Source: Coix lacryma-jobi var. lacryma-jobi (Eukaryota > Streptophyta > Magnoliopsida > Poales > Poaceae). From it: a stretch of DNA of 64,000 nt. The stretch spans positions 1,674,001 through 1,738,000 of the forward strand of contig VDCT01000326.1 in NCBI GenBank assembly GCA_009763385.1, in the 5' to 3' direction. A program made the translations under genes and the position numbers. The stretch's first letter is position 1. Each line of letters opens with the position of its first letter. The notes below the pieces were generated by a model, which was given only the letters and a program-made list of their open reading frames with translations, did not search any database and was not told the DNA's origin. Positions 31,733-42,869 of this stretch are shown here, piece after piece.

Positions 31733-34700
31733 TTCAGGGGCGGGTTCATCAGAAATGCAATGCAACTGCGCAAGCAGTCAAAACTCAAAACCAACCAACC
31801 AACTGACCTCGAAGAAAGAACGGTACTCCATTGCAGTCAGCGGCATCCCGTCCAACGGCAACGGGGTCTGCACCGGCATCACCGCCGTGGCGTCTGCCGG
31901 AGTTTGCACCGGCGGTGTGGGTTTCCCATCTTCAGGGATCTCCGTTGGGAATACCGGGTCTGACGGGATGATCTGCGTCGGTGTCATCATCGGCTGACCT
32001 GCTTGTAATTGTGCTCGAGGATAGGAGATGTTTGCAGCGCCGACGGCGCTCCTGTCGAGCAGCTCCGAGTATGCAATGGCAGGCATGGTGGAGTATCCCA
32101 GGAAGGGATCTGCGGCGGGGCCTTCCCATGGAAGACGCATGTAGGGGATGCTCCATTCTACCCCCTTTGCAAACTCGTAGTACTCGATCGGCAGGTTGAC
32201 TGACAGCCATCTTGACAGAGCAAAGATTTGGATGTGGCACGCCATCCTCTGAATAAAAGTCACAATTGATCAATCAATCATCTGTGATGTAATGTAATGT
32301 AACAACAAGATGTCATCGACTACGTACCAGGAGATTTCTTGATGGCTCTGAGATCATGTAGGAAGAGGGCCTCGAGATAGCTCCGGAAGCCACGAGAGAC
32401 GATGTCGAGACGGTGAGCAGCGTGGCAACAGCAGCAGTTGCCAGAAATATGACAGTGGTGATTGCCGCGATCCAAGACGACGACGTGGGCACAGAATCTG
32501 CAGATACATACATACACAGTAGTAGATCAAGTGCCCTGCTGCCTGCCTAACCTAATGAGTAGTATCTGAGTACACGAATATTCATGTCTGAAGCCAAGAA
32601 GACGATGCTCATACAGTGCCTCACTTGAAGACGGTCTGATGCTAGGTTGGGGTTCCCGGCCACGTCCTGGGCTGCGTTCTCAGCGACCTGAACCGATACC
32701 AACTTATCGACTGCCTGTATCCGTAGTGTATATATGCTCTTACTTGCTTCATGGAAGCTGAAATAAAGAACAATGAACCCTGAGATGCTAAAATAACAGC
32801 CTTAATTAGTTACTGTATGTATATCTTCTCCTAGGTGAATGAATGAATAAATAAGAGATGAGTTGTTCGTGTAAGATTGTATTTAATTATTGTTTGATAT
32901 GAGAATATATATATATATATATAAAAAAAATCTTGCCTCAACACATTGCCCCCAGACACCTGCACTGCCGAGGAGCTGAAGTTGAACACAGACTTTGCAA
33001 ACTTGATGAGGACCGGGATGTCGTGAGAGCTGGTCCGCCAAGTCGATGTGCCGAGTTTAACCCAAGGCCTCTGTGTATCTATGGGTCACACAAGCAAGGT
33101 TACCATTACCGAGCAGAAGCAGAAAAAAAAAATCAGTAAGTTTAAACATCATCTGAAAATTCTAGTCAGCTGAGTATCTGTAGTAGTGAATTCTAAATTG
33201 GGTGGAGCAGAAGCAGAAGCAGAAGCAGAAGCAGACGCAGAGGGGGTGGCAATAACTAACCATAAAGAAACGTGAATGGCTCTGCTGAAACCACCGGAGT
33301 CCCTTGCCTGCTGATGACAGAGCTTGTGTCGCAGGCAACGGTCACAATGGCGGTGTCGGACATCTTGTTCACCTAGTAGGATCGTAGAAGTATGTCAGAG
33401 AAACATCTGGCAATTGAATTTCAGGCAGCTAGTCGTGCGTGGCTGAAGTGAAGTGAAAGAATACAGCATGTATACTAGAGTACTTACAACATAGCCGAAG
33501 CGACGTTTGCCGAGGGTGCTTCTGTTGGTGGGCGTCAGCACGGCGTCGGTCACCTTAAGAGCACTCAGGATCTGCTCCGACGAGTTGAGCACCGGCTGCG
33601 CGAAGGCGAGGTATATCCTGAGGCCTCCTTGTTCGTCGTTGGTGGCCTGAACCAGCCTGGTGACCCCCTGTATCTGGAGCATCTTCTCAGGAACAGTGGC
33701 GGTGATGTTCATGGAGTCACTCCTCCGATCTGTATTTAAATTTAATTACATTACAGACGCAGACGCAGACGCAGCGGAAGCGTAGTAGTGAGTGAGATCC
33801 ATGGAGAGCGGCGTACCGAAGCGCAGGGTGAAGGTGGAGTTGCGCGTCCTGGTGAAGGGGTGCCCGGCGGCGTCCGTGCAGAAGCCCCTGCGGCCCATGA
33901 CGAGGACGAGGCGGCCGTACTGCACGTCCGGCGAGATGGCGACGGCGACGGAGTAGCGCAGGCCGGGGCTGAGCACCTGGAGCGTCGACGGGTCCACGCT
34001 GCCGGGGCCGTAGACGATGAGCTGCAGCAGGCGTTCATGATCATGTTGATGTCAGTTTTTTTGGCTGTGCGTGAGGCGTGCAGACTGCAGACTGCAGACA
34101 GAGAAGACAATTCATGTACAGTACATGGCAGTAGGTGGCGTTGCAGACGAATCCACCTCGGCCGGGGCAGGGCTCGGAGAAGGAGACGAGCGCCGACACG
34201 GTGGAGGCCGCGCTCGTGAACGCCGGCCCCGCCGACACGACGGACGCCGTCGGGGGGACAGTGTCTGCACGGTCGTGATTCACAATTACAGTTACAGCGG
34301 AGAAGGCAGAGGCAGAGGCAGAGGCAGAGGCAGAGGAGGCAGGCCATGTTTGTTACTCAACCAACATCCCAAGCGTAGGTGGCGCAGCTGGGGCTGGACG
34401 ACGAATTCGACTTCGCGCACGCCGTGAAGGTGTGGTTCCCGTCCTTGAGCCCCGCGTAGGTCGCCGTCCCGTTGCTCCCGCCAGATCCGCAGTTGGACGC
34501 CACCTCGCCGTCTAGCTGCATGGATTGTACATGGCATGCAAACACAAGCGATCGATTGTTGCTGCATCAAATTCAATTCAATGAATCCACCTAGCATGCC
34601 GTGCCGGCGCCCGGCGCCCGGTGCCCGGTGGTCCAGTTCCAAATTCCATTGCTAGCTAGTACTGTAGCTAGGAGGAGAAGAAAAAGGACTGCAGGACGAG

Positions 34701-35038
34701 GAGGAGGGAGGGACGACTGACTGGACGAGAAAGCAGCAAGCAGCAGCCATGCATGGTCACGGTCACCGTGCTTCAAAGAAGGCAGGCGGGCAGCAATGCC
34801 GTGGCCATTTGGTTGGTACCTGGCAGGTGACGAGGCAGTCGGCGCAAGGCCCGCCGGCGGCGCGCAGGACCCGGAAGGCGAAGGCGGCGGACGTGGACCT
34901 GGAGACGCCGCGCGGGGTGGTTGAGAAGCTGAGGGCGACGTCGCTGGCGCCGGAGCAGAGCGGCACCGCAGCTAGAAGCAGCAGAGCAATGCGCAGCAGC
35001 GGCGGCGGCGGCGCGGCGCCCCAGCTCTTCCACACCAT
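30066..35038 (-). CDS. Multi-pass membrane protein with Ig-like ectodomain and TRP-like region (1146 aa, 12 exons)
   Basis: Minus-strand exons: 35038-34820, 34515-34362, 34264-34125, 34021-33817, 33729-33488, 33372-33261, 33078-32937, 32757-32615, 32497-32328, 32248-31808, 31669-31614, 31482-30066. They sum to 3441 nt, and phases agree. The start at 35038 gives a signal peptide (LLRIALLLLAAVPLCSGA). Exons 2-8 read as Ig-like repeats of the bacterial type (LDGE ... GLKDGNHTFTACA ... YAWDV, DTVPPTASV). Exon 9 has a membrane helix. Exon 10 has LSVNLPIEYYEFAKGVEWSI, which resembles a segment of fungal Flc/Pkd2-like TRP proteins. Exon 12 has about seven hydrophobic helices and a Gly/Ser-rich cytoplasmic tail. 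Intron 7 appears to be GC-AG; the exon 8 donor (GTATGA at 32614) was chosen to keep the frame. The function is unknown; a surface sensor or channel-like protein is inferred. Confidence 0.82.
31683..31729. repeat. (TA)n microsatellite in intron 11
   Basis: About 23 uninterrupted TA units just inside the intron, close to the 3' acceptor of exon 11 on the sense strand. Likely length-variable. Confidence 0.95.
33205..33241. repeat. (AGAAGC)n hexanucleotide repeat in intron 6
   Basis: About five units of AGAAGC. Related repeats lie in intron 4 (AGACGC, 33756-33775) and intron 2 (AGAGGC, about 34297-34340) of the same gene. Confidence 0.85.
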
Positions 35039-35531
35039 GCCGTGCCTGGTCCTGGCGCTGGCTGCTCGCCTGCTCGCTCTGGCTCTGCCCGGAACGGATA
35101 AAATGTGGTGCACGGCGCGGCCGCTCTATGCTTGCTCTGCCTCTGCGTCTGGACTCGTATCGTATTCGGTGTGGTAGCTCGCAGCAGCTACTCAACTGAA
35201 TGCGGGCTGCTGGCCTGGTGGCTGGTAGTGAGAGGGGACAGCAGCAGAAGCTGAGAGAGGCGAGCTGGGGAAGTGGAGTGAATGCGCTGTGCTTGCTTGG
35301 CTGCCTGCCTACTACTGACTGTAGATCAGAGGCACTCTAGTCTTCTACTGTAGAGCGGTAAAAAACTAAAAATGGAGGCGGCTCGAGTGAAGAGGCAGGA
35401 ACAGAGGTACTAGTAGGTGAGGTAGCTGAGGTGAAACTATTTGGATGAGTGATAATGGGTTTAGAGGTGAAATGGGTTGGGTTTACTCGCAAATCAGGTT
35501 GGGATGGGCTGGAATGAGTCACGCTTCCCCA
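35039..35531. other. 5' flank of the membrane-protein gene
   Basis: No gene. It probably includes the 5' UTR and core promoter of the minus-strand gene at 35038. A G-rich stretch (ATGGGTTGGGTTTACTC and neighbours, about 35450-35515) borders the tandem array. Confidence 0.45.
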
Positions 35532-36430
35532 AATCAATATGTGGGTCTCAAGTCAACGCTTTTCAATAAAGCTCGCGTTCACACAATAAAATTTTAACTG
35601 AATTGACTGAAATTTATTGCAGATGATTTAATTTAACAAGGAGCTACTTCATGTCAATTGACACTGCCCGATCAATATGTGGGTCCCACATCAAAGTCGG
35701 ACCCTAGAAATAAAAGCTCGCGTTCACATTATAAAATTTTACCTGAATTGACTGAAATTTATTGCAGATGATTTAATTTAACAAGGAGCTACTTCATGTC
35801 AATTGACACTGCCCGATCAATATGTGGGTCCCACATCAAAGTCGGACCCTAGAAATAAAAGCTCGCGTTCACACAATAAAATTTTAACTGAATTGACTGA
35901 AATTTGTCGCAGCTGATTTAATTTAAGAAGCAGCTACTTCATGCTAATTGACACTGCCAGATTAATATGTGGGCCCCACGCTAAAGTCGGACCCTAGAAA
36001 TAAAAGCTCGCGTTCACACTGTAAAATTTTACCTGAATTGACTGAAATTTATCGCAGATGATTTAATTTAACAAGCAACTACTTCATGCTAATTGACACT
36101 GCCAGATCAATATGTGGGCCCCACGCCAAAGTCGGACCCTAGAAATAAAAGCTCGCGTTCACACTATAAAATTTTACTCAATTTGACTGAAATTTATCAC
36201 AGCCGATTTAATTTAAGAAGCAGCTACTTTATGCCAATTGACACTGCCAGATCAATATGTGGGCCCCACGCTAAAGTCGGACCCTAGAAATAAAAGCTCG
36301 CGTTCACACTATAAAATTTTACCTGAATTGACTGAAATTTGTTGCAGATGATTTAATTTAACAAGCAGCTACTCCATGCCAATTGGCACTGCCAGATCAA
36401 TATGCGGGTCCCACGCTAAAGTCGAATCCT
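35532..36430. repeat. 145-bp tandem array, seven units, with TCP-type palindromes
   Basis: ATCAATATGT recurs at 35532, 35671, 35816, 35961 (ATTAATATGT), 36106, 36251 and 36396 (as ATCAATATGC). After the first 139-bp step the spacing is exactly 145 bp. Copies 2-6 carry GTGGGNCCCAC, at 35679, 35824, 35969, 36114 and 36259. The first and last copies are degenerate at that site. The array sits about 500 bp upstream of the membrane-protein start codon. A regulatory role is inferred. Confidence 0.93.
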
Positions 36431-38370
36431 AGAAACAAAAGCTAAATATATGAGAACCCATGGTAACCCACGGTAGCAGAACCCATGGGAACCCAAGACA
36501 AAATGGGCTGGGACGGGTTGGGTATAAATTGATTTGGAACGGGGTGGGATGGGGTTAGAAAATAATTAATCAGATATGGAATGGGGTGGAAATGGGTTGG
36601 AATCTCAACCATTAGCAGGGCTATGAAGGTGATTCCGGTCGATGCATGCGTTCCTGCCAGCCTGAACGAAGCTGAGAGACATTGGGAGATGATGATGATG
36701 CGCCGGCCAAACCCAGTACAGTACCAGACGGACGGACGACAAGAAGAGAAGAGAACAGTGTCAAAGGAGCGGATCCAGTCCTCCAGGTGGACCATGCAAT
36801 GCAATGCAATGCAATGCATTTTCTTTGGGGTCTCACGATTCAGGTTCAGGCAGGATGATGCTCCTATGTCCTCCTCCTCCTAGCAGTAGTCAGTAAGTAT
36901 AACTACCTGATGCCCGATGGATGGGCGATCAGACCCGACTGTACATGCCCTGCCCAAGTGCCCATCCCTGTCTTTGTGTTGGTGCCGTGCATGCAACTTG
37001 AGCATCTCATCTTCCTCAGTGTATGACGACTCAGAGGACTCACTGGCCTCGTTAGCCAGTCAAACAACAAACCACATCACAGCTATTACTACTTCTAGTG
37101 ACAGTGATTCTGCATAATGGCGCCCAGCTTCAAACAACACAGGCCTCCTCCTGCTGCTGCTGCTGGCCCCTTATGATTCTGCAAAGTGGACCATACCCGT
37201 AAGACCAAAGGTGTAAGCCTGCAAGGAATAAATTAAGCACCAGTGACAGTGAGCCACAGATTCTGTAATTTCACTCACCAGCACAAGTCCAGTCCACCCC
37301 CCACATCCCTCTACTTAGTACTCCGTATATGCTTTTTTTTTTAAAAAAAATAATAATAATGAAGATCTAGTGCACTCTCAGATCAAAGGTGTAGTGAGTA
37401 GTGACTGGTTGGCTCAGTGAGATGAATGCACATGCACAGGCAAGAAGCAGAAGCCGCCACAACGTTGCAGATGAGGTCAGGTGACCTAATTTCCGTTTTT
37501 GTATTCTTCACTCACTGCACCAGCGCCAGCAACTAGCAAGGGCATCTTATTTCGATCCATGCAATGCAACACGACTGCCAACATTTATACTGCCACTGTA
37601 TCGCAAAAACATTTATCTGTATGGCAGTAGGGAAGACAAGTGGGGCGATACAATGCAGACTGCAGTTGGCAAGAGCAAAAAAACAAAGCTGCAGGCTTGA
37701 TTCAAATCTTGCGTGAACCATGTAATTTCATACTCACATGACTCGCCTGAATTTGTACTGGATTCATGTATGCCCATGGGGGAAAAAACAAAGAAAAAGG
37801 AATCATCAGAGAGGTCACCATCAGACACTACGCTAGTAAACAAACATATTCATGGTTGGTTATGTAGAATGGAGAGGGGGAGGGATGAAGAAAGAACAGC
37901 CTGCTGGTCCGCAGCACTACCTTCTCAAACTCAGAAAAACAGAGAAATGGATTTAGGATATTCTACATCTAGTGCACCACTAATTTCAAGAACCCCACGA
38001 CCTAAAATGTCTACATTCCTCTTTCCATAATTTGATTCACCTGACCACAATTTGTTACTTGTGTAACACGATTATCTATATTACATAGGCCAAATAGACG
38101 GGTCATAAAGGCAGGAACACAGTATTTCCTAGAACTGAACAACTACCACCTGCACCAGCTGGATACACAGCATCGTGTAATGCAAGCTATCAAATGATGA
38201 TCCATCTCCATACTGCTTAATCAGGACAATGACAATGCACACTAGTCAACATTTTACTTCCTGATGAAAGCCGATCATCTGCATCTGCTAAATTACCTCC
38301 TCAAGGTTCCATTCTGCTTTCGTAGTAATTGCCAGAAGCTATAATACATTTGTAGTGACAATCAGAGTTG
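36431..38370. other. Intergenic region with no gene seen
   Basis: It contains a G-rich block mirroring the left flank of the tandem array (GGGTTGGGTATAAATTG, about 36500-36600), a (TGCAA)n repeat near 36794-36819 and scattered AT-rich tracts. The right end should hold the 3' UTR of the receptor kinase. Confidence 0.5.
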
Positions 38371-40794
38371 TCAGCTGCTTCCAGATCGCATCAGTGACTG
38401 AGAAAATGATGCGGGAGGTGGAGGCCGCCGGACTTGAGTGCTTCCTTCCATCATCTGAACCACACTCTTCATGGTAGGCCGGGTCACTGGCTGGTTCTGC
38501 GTGCACCAAATGCCCACCCTCACCATCCTTTCCAGCTCCACCTCGTCGACACATTCCCCAGCCGCCACATTCTTCAAGTCACCGGATATCACGTACTCGT
38601 AGGCCCACTCGGAAATGTTGCATTCCTCACCAGCCAGCTTCAGTTCCATGCTCTTTTTGCAGCTTATCATCTCAAGAAGCATGACGCCGTAGCTGTAAAC
38701 GTCCGCCTTCACGCTGATTGTCATGTTCTTGCTCCATTCAGGTGCAAGGTATCCACGCGTGCCTCGCACGCCGGTGAAAGTCTGTGTCTGGTTCCCTATT
38801 AGTAGCTTTGACAGGCCAAAGTCTGCTATCTTTGCCATCCCCCTGCTGTCAATGAGTATGTTCTCTGGCTTAATATCACAGTGAATTATAGGGACCTCTA
38901 TCTCCTCATGAAGGTACTGTAACCCCCTTGCAACATCTAGCGCAATTGCAACCCTGCCGCTCCAACTAGGCACTGCATCTGCCTTGAACAGGAGGTCCGC
39001 AAGGGACCCATTAGGCAAATACTCATACACAAGTAAGCGGCGCATGCCTTCGTTGCAGAATCCCAGCAAGCGCACGAGGTTACGGTGGTGTGTTCGTGCA
39101 ATTGCACGCACTTCCCGCTGGAACTCTCTTTCCCCATTTTCCGCCATCCTCTCGAGCCTCTTCACTGCAATGTGCTTGTTACTGTTGGTCAAGACACCTT
39201 TGAACACCGTACCATAAGCGCCCCTTCCTAGCTCATCAGCAAATCCATCCGTGGACATCTCCAGATCCTGGAAAGAATAGGATCGGATAGCTATGCTCTC
39301 GTCATCGAATTCCGAGTCCTGCAGTTGTGGAGCCCTAGTGTACCGTGATGACAGCCGATGCTTGCAGAATAGCATGAATGCTGATAACACAATAAGTGAG
39401 AAAACGGCCAATGCAGCGCCTGATACCAACATGGCAATTGAGCCAGTGCTCCTAGTCTTTCTGATAGCACCGTTGGGTTCATAGGTGTAGACCTTCACAA
39501 ATAGTGTGGTGTTGCTATGAGTTAAACTCCTGCCGTATCTCATCGGAAGCATCTGCTTTGAGCAGTAGGAATCAAACCTTGCAACCTCACAGGCACAGTC
39601 AGAAAGACAAAGAGCTTTGCAGGCTTCAATTCCTGTAGTCTGCGGTGGAACAGCATATGATCTATCTGACCATGTAGTATTCTTCACCTCAACCATCGTA
39701 GCTACCACTCTGATGCCATCATTAGAGCTATTCCCTGTGCAGCCACCAGTCCGCACCCTCCAGCAACCTGGCATGCTTTGGTTAGAAGTTGAGAATTCAA
39801 AACCAGGGAGGCAAGAGCAGCTAGTATTTCCATTAGGACTCACATGACAGAAGCTATTTGGACCACAAGCGCCTTTCACATCACACCGATCACTGCTTGG
39901 CTTTTGCCATTTGATTTCTGTCACGGGTGCTCCCCCCTGCCTAAAGAACACATGGGAGTAGAGTCGCAGTATACCATCTGCGTCCAATGTCAGACGGAAG
40001 TAGACATCTGTGTCTGAGGAAGCTTTAGAAGATCGATTTGTGAGGAACAACACATTTGTATATGCTGTTTGTTGGTCGAACATCCATAGTGTGCCATTGG
40101 GATCCAAAGCAACTGTGAGGAGGTAGCCATTGCCATAAGTGCCAGTATTCCAGTATGAGCTATCAGGGTCAACTGCATCAACAGGATACAACACAAGATT
40201 GCCATCTAGCTGGTTGGAAAGGCGATACTTCCCTGTGGCATGATTAGTCTCAGATACACTTGAGAACAGCTGGCTATTAGGAACTAGGTTCTGTCCTGGT
40301 AATAAGGTATCTGTTGGAGAACCAAAGGTGGACAAAAGGACCTGTTTTTGGCTGTTGTACAACACAAAGTTGCCAGTGTCCATCATCGCAGCAGAGGCAG
40401 GCTGAGTAGAGGTGGCAAATATGAACTTCCCTTGGCTGCCAGTGTTAGCTGGAATCCATTGAAGACCACCATAAGTTAACTGAACTGAGCCACCAGAAAC
40501 AGGGGGATCATCCCGGTTGGCAGTCCACACAATACTTCTGGATTCACCGATGATAAGCCAGACTCCGATGGAGAAGCCCTCATCATCAGGATAGAAGCCA
40601 AAAGCAAAGCGCCCCGAAGGTGAGACCCAACTTTGCACACCGCCTGCTTCGATTGTGGCCCCCAAAGGAATTTCAGTCTCGTTGGCCTGAGCAGCCATGG
40701 CAGGAATAGCTCGGTTGATGAACAGAATCAGAGACAGAAAGAGAATATAAGCGGCCATTGTTTTGGAGGAAGAGGTGTATTGTTGCTTGGGCAC
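38371..40794 (-). CDS. G-type lectin S-receptor-like serine/threonine kinase (807 aa, intronless)
   Basis: A plasma-membrane receptor kinase of the LECRK/RLK1-like type. A signal peptide (ILFLSLILFINRAIPAMA) precedes a bulb-lectin domain (SPSGRFAFGFYP, IVWTANRDDPPVSGG, MDTGNFVLY). A Cys-rich EGF/PAN-like part follows (CDVKGACGPNSFC, CSCLPGFEF, CKALCLSDCAC). The single membrane helix lies near residues 450-480. The kinase runs from about 520: P-loop GRGAYGTVFKG, IAVK lysine, HCDIKPENIL catalytic loop, DFG, and APEW. HCD instead of HRD makes it a non-RD kinase, a form common among plant immune receptors. The first ATG (40794) is used; a second at 40758 gives a tighter signal peptide. The protein is full length with no breaks. 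The ligand is unknown. Confidence 0.95.
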   Translation of the reverse strand: MPKQQYTSSSKTMAAYILFLSLILFINRAIPAMAAQANETEIPLGATIEAGGVQSWVSPSGRFAFGFYPDDEGFSIGVWLIIGESRSIVWTANRDDPPVSGGSVQLTYGGLQWIPANTGSQGKFIFATSTQPASAAMMDTGNFVLYNSQKQVLLSTFGSPTDTLLPGQNLVPNSQLFSSVSETNHATGKYRLSNQLDGNLVLYPVDAVDPDSSYWNTGTYGNGYLLTVALDPNGTLWMFDQQTAYTNVLFLTNRSSKASSDTDVYFRLTLDADGILRLYSHVFFRQGGAPVTEIKWQKPSSDRCDVKGACGPNSFCHVSPNGNTSCSCLPGFEFSTSNQSMPGCWRVRTGGCTGNSSNDGIRVVATMVEVKNTTWSDRSYAVPPQTTGIEACKALCLSDCACEVARFDSYCSKQMLPMRYGRSLTHSNTTLFVKVYTYEPNGAIRKTRSTGSIAMLVSGAALAVFSLIVLSAFMLFCKHRLSSRYTRAPQLQDSEFDDESIAIRSYSFQDLEMSTDGFADELGRGAYGTVFKGVLTNSNKHIAVKRLERMAENGEREFQREVRAIARTHHRNLVRLLGFCNEGMRRLLVYEYLPNGSLADLLFKADAVPSWSGRVAIALDVARGLQYLHEEIEVPIIHCDIKPENILIDSRGMAKIADFGLSKLLIGNQTQTFTGVRGTRGYLAPEWSKNMTISVKADVYSYGVMLLEMISCKKSMELKLAGEECNISEWAYEYVISGDLKNVAAGECVDEVELERMVRVGIWCTQNQPVTRPTMKSVVQMMEGSTQVRRPPPPASFSQSLMRSGSS

Positions 40795-41586
40795 TGCAAG
40801 ATGATGTGCCTGAATTTCTCAAAGGAGAAGCAGGGCATTTAAGAGTATCAGGCACATAAAAGGAAGTTAGTGGACCTGGTCCTTGTCGAAAGTATATAAA
40901 TTTAGTCAGCCAAAAAAAGGGAAAGCAAGAGCAAATGTCCAATTTTCTGGAGCCTTGTCAGGTTTAACCATAAGCAACTGGTATCTTGTCCACAACAGTG
41001 GGGTTGGGTGAGGACAACTCAGTAGGAAAGACAAGTAGGCTATATGAATATGAAATTTTCCTATGTGCAATGCAGTCAGGCCAATCTTAGTGATGAATAA
41101 TCATAAAACAACGTTCCCAACAAATCATGTAAAAGAACCTCTTACCTCAAGTGTGAAGTAGGTAACACAACTATTAACAAAAGCAAAACCATAATTAAGA
41201 CTAAAGGCTAAAACCGAGTCATATGACTTTGTCATATACAAGCAGACAGCTGGCTAAACATGCTCGTTATTATCATTCTTTTAAACCAAAAAAAAAAAAA
41301 AAACTCCTAGTCAACCTACACATGGTTAAAAAGTACGGAGTATATCCTAGAAAAGAGAAGTCGAGTCAGTCATGTTAAAAAGCACATGGATCAGTGTATA
41401 AAGATGTTGGCTGATATTTGCGTGACCTATTCGCAGAAGATATTGACATGGAGGACGTCCCAGAACCAGAGTGAAGTCCTGCATAAGAAGAAAATAGTAT
41501 AAATGAAAAGGACGTGATAGCACCCGCCCACCCACCCACCAGGAAGATACAAAATGCATACCTAGCTGCGCAGCAAAAACTATAAA
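40795..41586. other. Upstream region of the receptor kinase
   Basis: AT-rich with a poly-A run near 41288. No ORF is supported. It may be 5' UTR or leader intron of the kinase, or simple promoter. Confidence 0.4.
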
Positions 41587-42112
41587 CTAACCTAAAAACG
41601 CTAGTATTGTCTTGGTTGATATTGATACTGAGTTTGTTCTGAACCTGTATGAGAGGCGTGAGGATGAAGGGGAGACAATTAATACCTTGGATTTGATGGA
41701 TTTCTGGTTGTTTGCACCTGGCTTGAATCTATCATGGGTGGACGAGTGAAGGACGACTCGACTGCCGTCTGAGTGGGATTGGAATTGGTGGGTCGATGCG
41801 CAGTGCTGAGACGCTATGGTGACGCTGTATCGTCCGAATCCAGTGACCTGGGTGGAACAGAATCTTGAGGCAACGGCAACGGCAGCGGCAGCGGGTACCC
41901 GTGGCGACCGCGTCTCCGTCTCCTCCTGCAGTTTCCATGGGGGCGCTTGGAAATGGAGACAGACAGTAGGGGTTAGGGAAGAGAGGTGATGAAGTGAAAG
42001 CGGTGGGAGAAGGAAAGTAAGGCACATGCCGGCTGAGATCCGCAGCGCACGGGGGAACGAACTCGCCGGCGGTGGAGATCGAGCGGTCCAAGGACGGACG
42101 GGCCGAGCTCAA
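41587..42112 (-). other. Candidate leader exon of a minus-strand transcript
   Basis: This GC-rich, C/T-rich stretch on the minus strand looks like a plant 5' UTR. It lies just downstream of three site-II-type boxes (GGCCCA/TGGGCC at about 42127-42200). It ends near a GTTAGT donor-like site (about 41590). It could be the first, noncoding exon of the receptor kinase gene. ORFs inside it (146 and 126 aa) have no recognisable protein features. Confidence 0.3.
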
Positions 42113-42124
42113 TCAAAGATGCGG

Positions 42125-42206
42125 CCGCGGCCCACTATGTGGGAGGCATACGCGGGCTAGGCCCTGGATGGGCCAGCAGGGCAGGGAGGTTTCCGGCCCA
42201 ATAGTC
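42125..42206 (-). promoter_or_regulatory. Cluster of site-II (TGGGCC) boxes
   Basis: GCGGCCCACT, GATGGGCCAG and CCGGCCCAAT occur within about 80 bp. TGGGCC/T boxes bind TCP factors and are typical of broadly expressed plant promoters. The orientation of the gene they serve is inferred. Confidence 0.4.
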
Positions 42207-42869
42207 AGCAAGCTTACTAGTTACTATACTCTTGTCGCTCACTCATGTATGCGTAGATAGAGAAAGAAAAGGCCCGAAAAGGCCCTCCTCTCCTTTATAT
42301 TATGCTTTTTGTGTATGTGTGTATTTTGACTTTGTTGTAATAGGGAAATGTGCATACTCTACTATTTAATTATAGCACACACGAGATAGGCTGGGTGGCA
42401 CTGGTTGACCGGCAGAATCAAGATTTATATTATTAATTATTATATATATAGTAGAGCAATAACTGATTGAATGATTTTTTTTTGGCAGAATCAATCCTTT
42501 TCTTCTCTCCTTCTCTTATTCTACTGTAAAAAAACATGTACGTCATGTCATGTCCGCTGGCATAGCAAGATTTTTTTTCCTTTTTTTTAAAATAAAAAAG
42601 GCATTTTGATTTTGATTGCGTAGCTGGCGGACGCGTGGCTGTGTGTGCACCTCGTGCATCGTCCACGTGCAGTGTCGTGGACCGCGTCCCCGCCGCTGTG
42701 TGTGTCTCCTGCCGACCGCGTACTCTACACGTAGTAGACTGAGGCGGACGGCGTTGGTGACCCGCTTCCCTTCCTTCCCATGGCTGTGGCTGTGGGCACT
42801 GGTGGTCAGGCAAAGGCAAAGGCAAAGGCAAAGCAAGCAACCAGAGCAACGAAACGGATACGGGCCTTG

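Noticed and set aside
30006..31997. 663-aa plus-strand ORF
   Set aside because: Shadow of the GC-rich last exon of the membrane-protein gene, running through introns and a (TA)n tract.
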